A stretch of 64,000 nt of DNA from Certhia americana (lineage: Eukaryota; Chordata; Aves; Passeriformes; Certhiidae). Each line of letters begins with the position of its first letter. Position 1 is the first letter of the stretch. The DNA lies in NCBI GenBank assembly GCA_018697195.1, contig JAGMWU010000042.1, positions 658,222 through 722,221 on the forward strand, written 5' to 3'. Positions 49,072-58,764 of the stretch are shown here, piece after piece. The translations under genes were made by a program, and so were the position numbers. The notes beneath the pieces are model-generated. The model ran no database searches, was not told the DNA's origin, and saw only the letters and a list, made by a program, of their open reading frames with translations.

Positions 49072-49633
49072 TGTCATGGTTTAACCCCAGCCAATACTTC
49101 AGACCCATGAAGCCACTCACTCACTACCCTGGTTAAAGGGGGAGAGAATCATAAGAATAAAAGTGAGAAAACTCATGAGCCAAGAGAAAGTTTAATAAGG
49201 AAAGCAAAAGCTCCACTCACAAGCAAAGGGAAACTAGGGATGCAGTCACTGCTTCCCATGGACAGGTGTTCAGCCACCCCCAGGAGAGCAGGTGACTTGA
49301 GAAGACAACTACCATCACTTTGAATATCCTTCCCTTCTGCCTTTTTCACTCACTTTTACATGCTGAGCATGACTCCATGTTCTTATGGGATATCCCTCGG
49401 ATCAGTTGGAATCACCTGTCCCAGCTGTGTCCCCTCCCAGCTCCCTGTGCACCCCCAGCCCCCTCAGTGCTGGGGTGGGGTGAGAGGCAGAAAAGGCCTT
49501 GGCTCTCTGTAAGCCCTGTCAGCAATAACAAAAACATCCCTGTGCTATCAATGCTATTTCCAGCACAAATCCAAAACATAGCTCATGCCAGCTCCTGGGA
49601 AGAAAAATAACTCTGCCCCATCCAAAACCAGCA
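49072..49633 (-). mobile_element. Avian ERVL-type solo LTR
   Basis: In its own orientation this 562-bp unit begins TGCTGGTTTTGGATGGGGCA and ends GGGGTTAAACCATGACA, the ends of an LTR that I recognise as very common in birds. On the plus strand, landmarks are GAGAGAATCATAAGAATAAA, AGTGAGAAAACTCATGAG, CTGAGCATGACTCCATG, CCAGCTGTGTCCCCTCCC and CAGCAATAACAAAAACATCC. The TATA region is mutated. The 5 bases on each side (TTCCG and GAGAC) do not match, so no target duplication is visible. No internal retroviral sequence is attached. Confidence 0.85.
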
Positions 49634-52600
49634 GAGACTGGTTCTGTGAGAGGCCACAGTTATTAAAAAAGAGGTACAAGGAGGTCCCCTGACCACAATG
49701 TCCTAACCTATCCTTTTCCTATAGCACCCAAGGGATACACAATCAAAAGCCCACATTTTCACCCAGCAAGGCTGCAAATCAAATGGGTTTTATTTATTTA
49801 CCTCAACATCTCCATAGCAATGTCCTCATTCCAGATAAACAGAGCATGACAAACAATTAAACCTTTATCAAGGTATAAATCGAAACACCAGGTTAAAAAT
49901 CATTGTAATCAAACATTAGTGGAGGTTATGTTTGCCTGATCCTTTTCCACAGCTTACTAACCATATCTTTCTGGAATATGCTCTTTTAGATTTGTCAGAG
50001 AGTAATGCAGAACTTGAATTCAGGTATATGGATGTCTTAAAATATTGGAAATAACAGTGTGAACATTTATTAAAGCTGCTTGTGCCTTCATTCATTGGCT
50101 GTTTTATTCACTCGAACCCATGAAGAAGTATGCACAGATATAAAGCTGTCAGATGTGTCACAGCTAATTGTGCTGCACTCCAAAGAGCCTGAGGGTCTGT
50201 CCTGTCAGCTGGATTGTGCACCTGTAACTGATACCCACCTCCCCAGTTTATACATGTTGGGAAGCTGCCCAACAAGGAGCTGGGCCATCTGCCAGCTCAC
50301 TGATTTCTGACTATCAGGAGCTGAGGTCTGTGAAATTTGACTTTGCTGTGTTACACAATTACTTAAATGCATCATCTGCACTATGAGGGAAACAAATCAA
50401 ATTTGCTTCTGCTGTTGTACTGGGCACTGTGCCTTTTCTTTATTCCAGACTTACAGCATCAAAGCTTTCATTGAAATAAGATATAAAATGGAAGGCAACA
50501 AACTGTCTGCAATAATTGACATTTTACTGTGCAGGTCATGCTGGATGCAGTCCTGTTTATCTCCTCTCTGTTACTCATAGTCAGATCTTTTAGAAAGGAG
50601 AATATTTTGCATGGCTTTATCAAACATTTTAAACATAGTTCATGCCAAGTTCAAGTCTTTCTATGTGGTCAATAAGTGATAAGCAATGTTTAATAACCAT
50701 TTAAAACACATCAGTTAAAAGACAGTCTAAAAGTGCTGCTTTTCCAAAGGCTCATGCAGAATTTAGAGCATGCTGAACTCAGAAACAGGTACATCATGGC
50801 TGCTGTGGGAAGTGGAGGCCAAGCAAAAAGGGACAAGGTGCCTGTGGAGAAGAGGAGGTATAAATCTTGCAGGAGTCACAGCCAACTCCTGTCACCTTTC
50901 ACAGGGTATTAATGCTGACCTAACAGCTGCCCTTGGTTCCCCTGAAATGAAGGTGCAGAGTCTGTGTCTCTGCCTGTCTCCTGTGTGCCAGAGTGCCTGT
51001 CCCTGCAGAGGCATCCTGCAGAACAGCTGGGCCTCCTCCTCAGTTGCCCAGAATCTGCTTACAGACACTGCGTGTGGAAGGGATCCTCCACTCCAGCTCT
51101 GCAGTTTGGGCCCAGAGGTAAAGCAGCCTTTTGGAAAAGATGCACTCTAGCATCTCCTTGGCTGTTCACACTTTGATTTAGGGTTAACAGCTGTTAAGAC
51201 AGAATAAGCACGTACACATGTTTTTGTTTGTCACAAGGGTGTTTAAAACCAGTCCTTGTAAATCTGCAAACAACAGTGGTGTTGGCAACACACTGTGCTT
51301 TGTGCAAGGGAGAACTCTGGCCAACCATAGCTGGAGCATGATGATCACAGGGAGAGAGGGAATGGGGCCAGAGAAGGGAGAGATTCAACAAAAGTTAGAT
51401 CTCACAAAGAAAAATGCTCTCACAAAGCATTTTGGCTGGTTCTGTGCTACAGGAAAAGCTTTTCATCTTTGTGGCACCAAGCATAAAACATGTTTTTGCT
51501 CATTTCAATACATGGATCAAGCTGCACTGGTAAAAAGTTTCACAGTGGTGCAGAAAAAGATGAGAACTTAAACACAGGCTGGGAGCAACCTGAAACCCCA
51601 AATGAGAGAGGGAACATAATCATGCACAGCTGCAAATGTGCAGTGACTCACCTGAAAGGCAAAAGGCTGAAAAGCCGGGAGCAGAGACCGAAGACACATG
51701 GAGTCAGGAACCATGAGAACCTGCGAGGGAACATTTCTGTTTACTGAGGTTTTCCCAACTGATGGGATAACCTTACACATTTTCACTCAGGGCTACAGCT
51801 GGGCCAGGCTTGCCCAGAGTTAGAATACAGGAGGTGATAGGCTGAATCAAGATGTGCCTACCTGCTCAAAATACCATTCCCTTTGCTAGGTGTAAAAAAC
51901 AGGAAAGCTCTGCCACCTCCTGCCACAGTAAAGCCAAGAATTAAAGCCATTCTTAATTTTCGTTATCATAAATTTACTAACATTTCTTTCATAACAATTC
52001 TTTTTGAAATAGGCTTCTGAATTACACTCCACTTGGTCTTGAAAACATTCAAAATAACATTTCTAAATATCGTCCTAGGTAGTTAATTCTGCTCAGGTGG
52101 ATTAAGCACAGTGTGACATTTAACAGGGCAACCATCACACCTCCACCCTGTGAAGGAAGCTAAATGCACATATTATTCCTTTACTCTCTCTGTATTGAAT
52201 TGTCTGGAGAACTAAGAAAGCTTTTCTTTCAAATGCTGACAATACAATTTGTGTCATCTGATCAGCACAAATGTTGAGTTTTGAAATAATCAGAAATGGA
52301 AGAAGATGACAGCAGCAGATACTCTGCAAGTGCAGAATCACTGCACCTCAGATTCCCAGTGCCTGTACAGAAGGTAGATGGCAAAACAGCTCAGATCACA
52401 CACAGAACATGTTTCTACATGACACTCCCATGCCAAAACCAAAGATTACATGCAGCTGAAGCTTCCATTCAATGCTGGACATGCTTTTGAATATATCCAT
52501 CTTCCTGTGGACCCAGTTCAGTCCATGCTAAGTCAACATGAGGATTCTCTGAAATTTCTGTATGCTTTGGATCAGGACCTGCAAGTTTCCAGGCTCACTT

Positions 52601-53345
52601 GTAAACTCCGGGCTTCATGAAATCATTTGCATTTCAAAATGATGCTTCAGGATTTCATTTTGCATGTGGGCCCTGTTTTTGCTGGTTATATGCAAACATG
52701 TAGTTTAGTTTGAATATTGCTTCAGTTTTGGTCTTACAGAAGTGGCATGGATTTACAACACTGAGTGCTTATTATCCCATTCTTATTTGCTCTTACGATA
52801 AAGCAGTAACCCTTTCCATAACAGCAGGCAGTGGCTAACAACTGGTAAGCAAAGATGAGTAGGAAATAAGAAGGAAAAGGAAATAAAAACTGCTGGTAAG
52901 TACAAAAATGCCACTGACTGGGTCACACATATGTTGTCTTCTGCATGATTTGTACTTTGAGGAATTTGTGCTGATTTCTGCCTTCAAACCAATGAATACA
53001 AAGTAACAACTGCTTTCAGAAAGCACTATCTTTTTCTGTGTCAGTTCTAAAAAAGCCTTTCTCTTGACTGTTCCAGAAGGAAAAGCATGGCCAACCAAGG
53101 AGCTACTCCTACACATCAGGTTTACCTAAAGAAACACAAGTATGAGAATCTCTTAAAGGATGCTTGTCAGCAATTACCTCACTTCACCAACCCTATGTTC
53201 CAAGTCTGCCCCCAGAGACCCCAGAACTTTTGGGGCATCTAATGAGGCTCCTGCAGGGCTGATGACCAGCACCAGGCAAGTGCTCTCCGTTAGGATCACT
53301 GTTTAGCACATTTCCCCTGAGCAGCATTTGCTTTCTTGAAGATGC

Positions 53346-53498
53346 TCAGCTCGGTTCTGCTAAAGCTGCCTTAAATCCCAAATGTCCATAGCAAATAAAG
53401 AAGCCAATCCAAATCAGAATGAATACATAACTGGAAAGCTCTGGAGGAGAGCAGGAGATGTACTTCTTTACGTTAATGATGCCTCCAGGGTTCTCCAT
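53346..53498 (-). CDS. Possible 50-residue single-pass membrane microprotein (speculative)
   Basis: An ATG in good context (ACGATGG) opens a 50-codon frame beginning MENPGGIINVKKYISC. It has one clear hydrophobic span at about residues 21-37 (YVFILIWIGFFIC), flanked by charged or polar residues, and ends ...KAALAEPS. The frame is open further 5' and could instead be the last exon of a longer minus-strand gene, since a possible acceptor (CCCCATATTCAG) precedes it by about 40 bases. I do not recognise a family. A chance ORF is the most likely explanation. Confidence 0.15.
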   Translation of the reverse strand: MENPGGIINVKKYISCSPPELSSYVFILIWIGFFICYGHLGFKAALAEPS

Positions 53499-54349
53499 CG
53501 TTAATGGCTTGACATTCTTATTGATCATAAATACTGAATATGGGGTTGAAAGATAAATCATGTGATGCCCCAGACAGTTGAGGTGTAAGAAAATAAAAGA
53601 ATGCATGCTGTGCAGCTAAGAGCTGGGCTTGCTATCTCTTTTGAAGGAGATCCAGAAGTCACAAGCATTGTCTTGCAGTGCGGGGGTGAAGCAAAAATGA
53701 ATGAGAAACAAACCCCCCATTCCTCGGGGCTGCTGGATAACGCAGCCAATGTGAGCACGGCCAGCTCCTCCACCCCTCGGGATGCCTACGCCAGCTCACC
53801 ACCAAGAGGTGTGTCCTTGCTCGTCTGGAGAAAAGCCTGGCAGGCAGCGAGCTTCCCTCTGGGCTCCGGGGCTGTTGGACAGTGAGGAATTGCGCATGAC
53901 CTGGCAGTGTTGGAAACGAGAGCCTTTAATATTGCACGGCTGACCCGAGTCCAGCAGGATACTTAACAGCATGCGTCGATCTCTAAAGAAGAGTGGTTGT
54001 CAAGGAAACCACTTAAAAGCCTTCTTTAAAATATTTGCTACATATTCAAAAGCCACAATCATTTCCTGCTGTCAAATTACAACAGCTCTTCAAAGTTCAT
54101 TAGGAATATTCTTTAATCAAGGCAGAAATAGCCACGTGGTTCTTCTCAGCAGGCAGATGACTGAATTCTGATTCAGGATCTTACCCTTGTAAAATCGAAT
54201 CTATGACACTGAAACAAAATCAGCTGTGCTACTGTGCAGACATCCCAAAAATCAGATCTTTCAAATTGCATATTCCTAATACAAAGTTATCATGCATAGC
54301 ATCCTCGTATTTTGAAGTATCACAACTTCTAACTTATGATACCTCCTAA

Positions 54350-54412
54350 TAGAATCATATAATCATTTAAGTTGGAAAAGTTCAAGGAGAAATTCAATTT
54401 ACACAGCTAACA
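54350..54412 (-). mobile_element. Short CR1 3' terminal remnant
   Basis: TAGAATCATATAATCATTTA followed by AGTTGGAAAAGTTCAAGG resembles the inverted terminal octamers and last bases of a CR1 ('atagaatcatttaggttggaaaagacc'). Only about 60 bp are recognisable. Confidence 0.6.
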
Positions 54413-57400
54413 TGCTGTAATTGGAGAATGCCAAAGGCACAATGTGAAGGGCTAGGAACATTCTGTTCTAACTCACTTTTCCCTGCATTTAAGAAGACAT
54501 ATTCTTCACTAGAGGCACGAAGAGCTCAGCCAAACCTTTTTTTACTGTTTCCAAATAAACTGCTTGAATACTCCAAAGACATTTAAAGTCAGGACAAACA
54601 ATTCAGCCATTTTCTTTTACTTTCAGAAAACACAGCGTATTGGGTGAGTTAGCTTTCTCGTAGTAGCCCTCAGTGCTGTGGGTGTATTTGTAGCTGCAGT
54701 GGTGTTGAAAACACAGCAGTGGTTTGGCTACTGCTGAGCAGTGCTGGCACTGCTTGCTGACGGGGGGGAGTGACAGTGCCTTCACTTGGTGGCTGCTCAG
54801 GGTCAACCCACCACACCTGGGATCATCAAGGAATGAAAGCTGACTTTGATTTTAACAACAACAGCCAACCCCCTAGGCATGCTCTTGATCTGACCTTCCC
54901 AGCACAGTGTTTAGATGCAGGAGTTTGTTTTCCATCTTCACCAGGACAGAAGCAAGGCATGCCATCTGCATTGAGAGGAATCCTGTGGGAACAGATGTAC
55001 ATCTGACTCCTGCCTTCCCTGTGAGTGAGGACTGGTTCAGAGCCTGCAGTTTGATCTGGGCAGTCCTGGGAATGTGCCAAAGCTACACTGCAGCCCTCCT
55101 GTTTCAGAATGTCTTCTGTCTCTCTGCAAACCATGAGACCCAAGTGAAGTAGAAACTTATTGAGTAAGATAACCAGAGGAAACAAGATGTCCCAAAGTCT
55201 GAGCACAAAAGGTTTGTCACATCACCCATATAAGTATAGCGCATAAACTTGAGAATTGTGTTGTACATCATTTGAGCAGTGTCAAAACCAATATTTTTAT
55301 TTCTTGTTTCTAAACAGAGTGCCTGTTAGCTTGCTTAGTCATGTTTCAGTGTTAACACTGTGATTATTTATGCAAGGGCAATACCTGGCAAGAGTGCCAA
55401 AAAGCACATTTCCCTGGAAGAGGAAAGCTGCTTTTCACCCACAAAGTGTGGTGAAAAGGATTGTGTGGAGGATTGTGTGCAGCTCTGGTCAGCAAAGAGA
55501 AGCATGGCTGTTCCACCAAGGCTGGGGATAAGGAGAATGGTGAGGCAGGCAGGGACCTCTCTGACAGCTCCATGGCACCTGAAGGAGAGCCAAGTCAGCT
55601 GAGAACAGCAACAGGGGTCAGCTGCAGTCCAGGGACCACCAAGCCTGACCATAGAGACAAGCCAGGTTGGAGGTTAAGACAGAGGATCAGCCAGGGAAGC
55701 ACAGGATCAGTGAGGTACAAAGCCAGGCAAGGGCACACCCACAGCATAGCTAAGGCAAGGACCTGAACTTAAATTTGGCTCCTGATCCAAGGAAAAGAGG
55801 TCCACAATAAGCTTTCCTGCAGCTCTTTTCTCATCACCAGTGTCCACACTGAGAGCTGGGCTATCCAGGGCTGTCCATGAGGACAGGCAGTCAAATGGCC
55901 ATGGCAGGAGTGGCCTTCCCCACAGTAGTTCACCTGATTTTGAAGGGCTGACTTTGAAAAGTGCTGTGAGGAATTACAGCTGTTGTCAGTTATTTGAAAG
56001 TTGGTGCTAAAATAGTGGCTACTTCACCACAGCCACAGGATGTTTTCTGTTCTCTTCTGACCTGCTAGCAGGCCTAAGTTGTACAGATAACTAGCCAGGA
56101 GTGTACCACAAGGAAAAAAATCTTCACTTATGAGGATGGAAAGCATGGTCTAAAAGAAAGTTCTCCAACCTTTAATGTCATGTGCTGGTGAGAAGAGCAT
56201 GGGGTTCAGAACCAGCTTTATAGCTTGGTCTGAGATCTGATATGTAAAGATTACAATGGATATTTCTTTTTTCCCCACCCAAGAATTCCAGCTGCTGTGT
56301 GTTGCAGTTACAATGCTGGGCAGGACAGCACACAGACAACCAAGCTGCCCCTGCCCCCAGGAGTTTGGTTTGCTTTCCAGTCACACAGGACAGTCCCAGA
56401 TTAAGGGTTTACAATTTGAAGATGGAAGCATGCAAGAAAGAAAGATGATTAAAAAAAAAAAGGAAGAGGCAGCAGGAAAGGAATAATCACAGAAAAATAT
56501 GTGCAATTCATGAATGAAAAGGAGAAAAAATAAAGTAGAATAGGTGGCAGTGGTCAAGAACATGATGAAGCAGCAAAAACTGAGGCAGTAAGACAGAAGA
56601 GAAAAAGAGAGAACCTTGCAGGATCAGAAATTCCTTGTTAGGAGAGCTGGAATCTACAAAACTTAACTCATACTTTAGGGGGAAAAAACTTGTGAGGGGG
56701 AAAGTCCAAATTAACTACTTGCATAGTACAAGTACATAGCCTTTCCTGCAACTGAATTTTTTTGCCTCCTGTCCTCCAAGTGCTACCAGAGCCGCCTCAA
56801 AGTACCAAATGCTGTACTGCAGCCAATACTGCCTGCTCTGTGCCCTGACCTGTTCCTCTGTGTGTTCTTGCCATTGTGAAATGGCCTTGTCTTCAAGCCT
56901 TCTGCCTTCTCACAAAGCTATTCTTATGCTCACTGCCTCATTTTTTCCTGCTGCCTCTCCAGATGCCTCCCACTTGCTTTCCAAAGCCTTGTAAAGATAA
57001 GAGTAATTCTGCAGCACATAAGGGCTCAACATGAAACATTTATCATTTCCATGTTGGCCTTTCACTACCAATTCAATGGGGCAGAAATTGTCATTTCTGC
57101 CCAGAGCTCATGCCTCCACATTGTGTAGGACCCTGACACTTCAGAGAAGACCCCACAGGTGCTGCTCTGTAAATAGCAATGCCTGTTTTACAGATTATAT
57201 GCTGGTTTTGTTCTCAGTAATTCATTGTGCTAGATGGAGACACTCCTGTGTGGATACTTTGTGCTCAGGAGAACTGCTGCTCTCTGCCCAATGCCAGGAG
57301 AGTAGGCAGGAGAGCTCTGTTTTTCCTGTCTCACTGAGGGCAAACGGGAACCAGAGAACAACCTGCAGTGACAGATGACACTGTTGCTACCCCCAAAAGA

Positions 57401-57989
57401 CTCACAGGATTAAATTTCGTTCTAAATGCTGAGTGGGACACCACACGTCTGGAAACCAGAACAATTTGGTACGTGCTGCCATGCTCACCTAACCCTTTCT
57501 TCTGCAAGTAGAGCTGTACAGTGGAAGGTCTGAGAGGTTTTATTGATGCTTTTCTGGCCAGAAGTAGCTAGGTTTTGCAGCAATCAAAAACCTCACTCCA
57601 ACAAAACAAAAGCTTCTTTATCTCAAAAATATATGGGACAAACTTGACAGTGACCTCTTTATGCTCCTATGGAAATTGTGTTGGTTCTCGTTTTTCTCTC
57701 GGGTGTCTGTTTTCGAGTACTCTGGTCTCTGGCAGACAGCATGAGGTGGAATGGACGGCGTGTTTCAAAGGCTTTTGTAATCAGAGCCATCTGATATGCT
57801 AAATTGCATCAAAGGTCAGAGACTGGCAGTAGCACCGTGTGGAGTAAATGATTCCTTTAAACTCCTGATCGGACACGGGTCACGTCAGGAGGCAGCAGGG
57901 CTCTGCTCATGGAAACAGCTGCCTCGGAGCAGCGCACACAACTGTGCTTTAAATCTTTCGGATAGTTGTTCCACAAGGGCATCACTGGA

Positions 57990-58262
57990 TGGTTCCAGAT
58001 GGTTCTTGGGCAGCCTGTGGGCAGCAGCTGCAGGCACAGCCTGGCTGTCCTGGCCCTCGGGCTCCCACCTGCTGAATCCAGGCCTGAAAGGAGGCTGTAG
58101 CCAGGTGGGGATCGGGTTCTTCTCCCAAGAGACCAGCGTCAGGCTGAGAGGACACGGCCTAAAGCTGTGCCAGGAGAGGGTTAGGCTAGACCTGTGCAGG
58201 GCCAGGAGTTGGACTCCATGGTCCTTGTGGGTCTCTCCAACTCAGTGAATTCCGTGCTTCCG
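57990..58262 (+). mobile_element. CR1 LINE 3' fragment (SINE-tail sub-type)
   Basis: Plus-oriented CR1: GGAGGCTGTAGCCAGGTGGG, TTCTTCTCCCAAGAGACCAG, ACGGCCTAAAGCTGTGCCAG, then an internal deletion leading to GTTGGACTCCATGGTCCTTG and TCTCCAACTCAGTGAATTC. Its final bases match the tail of the tRNA-derived SINE at 38,828. Confidence 0.88.
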
Positions 58263-58269
58263 TGAAATT

Positions 58270-58432
58270 AGGGGTAATTTCTGCACAGAAAGGGTGATTA
58301 GACATTGGAACGGGCTGCCCATGGAGATGATGGGAATCACCCTCGCTGGATGTGTTCAGGGCAAGACTGGACGAGGTTGGACTCGATGATCTCTGCGGTC
58401 TTTTCCAACCTAAGCGATTCTGTGAACCCGAG
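58270..58432 (+). mobile_element. CR1 LINE 3' fragment abutting the PPM1K promoter
   Basis: Second plus-oriented CR1 end: AGACATTGGAACGGGCTGCC, TCACCCTCGCTGGATGTGTT, GGTTGGACTCGATGATCTCT, then TTTTCCAACCTAAGCGATTC and TGTGAACC. It stops directly at the CpG island. Several CpGs are retained, unlike in the other CR1 copies of the window. Confidence 0.9.
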
Positions 58433-58495
58433 AGCCGGGCAGGGTTCCCCCCGGCCACAGCCACAGCCGCCGCCCTCCTGCCGTGTGAGGGGCCG

Positions 58496-58691
58496 GGAGG
58501 GCTCGGCAGGCGGGGCGGAGGAGGCAGCGGGGCTCTGCCGGTGCAGCCGCCGCCGCTGGGGCTCATTGGGCGGGCGGGCTCGGCAGGCGGGGCCCGGAGG
58601 AGGCAGCGGGGCTCTGCCGGTGCAGCCGCCGCCGCTGGGGCTCATTGGGCGGGAGGGCTCGGCAGGCGGGGCCCGGAGGAGGCAGCGGGGC
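58496..58691 (+). repeat. Tandem promoter repeat, 77/79-bp unit, 2.5 copies
   Basis: The unit starts GGGAGGGCTCGGCAGGCGGG, continues through GAGGAGGCAGCGGGGCTCTG, CCGGTGCAGCCGCCGCCGCT and ends GGGGCTCATTGGGC. Copies begin at 58,496, 58,573 and 58,652; the first lacks 2 bp and the third stops after about 40 bp. The copies are nearly identical, so the duplication is young or homogenised. Each full copy carries an inverted CCAAT box and GC boxes. Confidence 0.93.
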
Positions 58692-58764
58692 CTGGCTGCA
58701 GCCTCGGCCGGGGAAGCGCCGCTCTCGCACCGCTGGTGCTGCCGCCGCCGGGCCCGGGAGGAGG
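58692..58764 (+). other. PPM1K: PPM1K non-coding exon 1 (inferred; 5' end unknown)
   Basis: The exon is inferred from the donor GGAG|GTAAGG (GT at 58,765-58,766) in the CpG island, 3 kb upstream of the coding start. Mammalian PPM1K also has a non-coding first exon, as I recall. The left boundary given is only a placeholder within the island. Confidence 0.5.

Larger units (their letters stand above)
49634..57989. other. Intergenic region
   Basis: No recognisable exon. The stretch 55,440-55,860 is richer in G and has repeat-like phrasing (GTCCAGGGACCACCAAGCC, GATCAGCCAGGGAAGCACAG), so it may be an unclassified LTR or repeat. A 50-codon ORF with one hydrophobic segment at 53,346-53,498 is listed separately. 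Otherwise I see only scattered short ORFs. Confidence 0.6.

Noticed and set aside
50770..51150. 126-codon plus-strand ORF with cysteine-rich part
   Set aside because: No recognisable family and no splice or promoter context; judged chance.
54800..54816. GGGTCAACCCACCACA, which resembles the 3' terminus of the avian LTR seen at 1,044
   Set aside because: Only about 16 bases match and the adjoining sequence does not continue into the LTR, so a remnant cannot be claimed.
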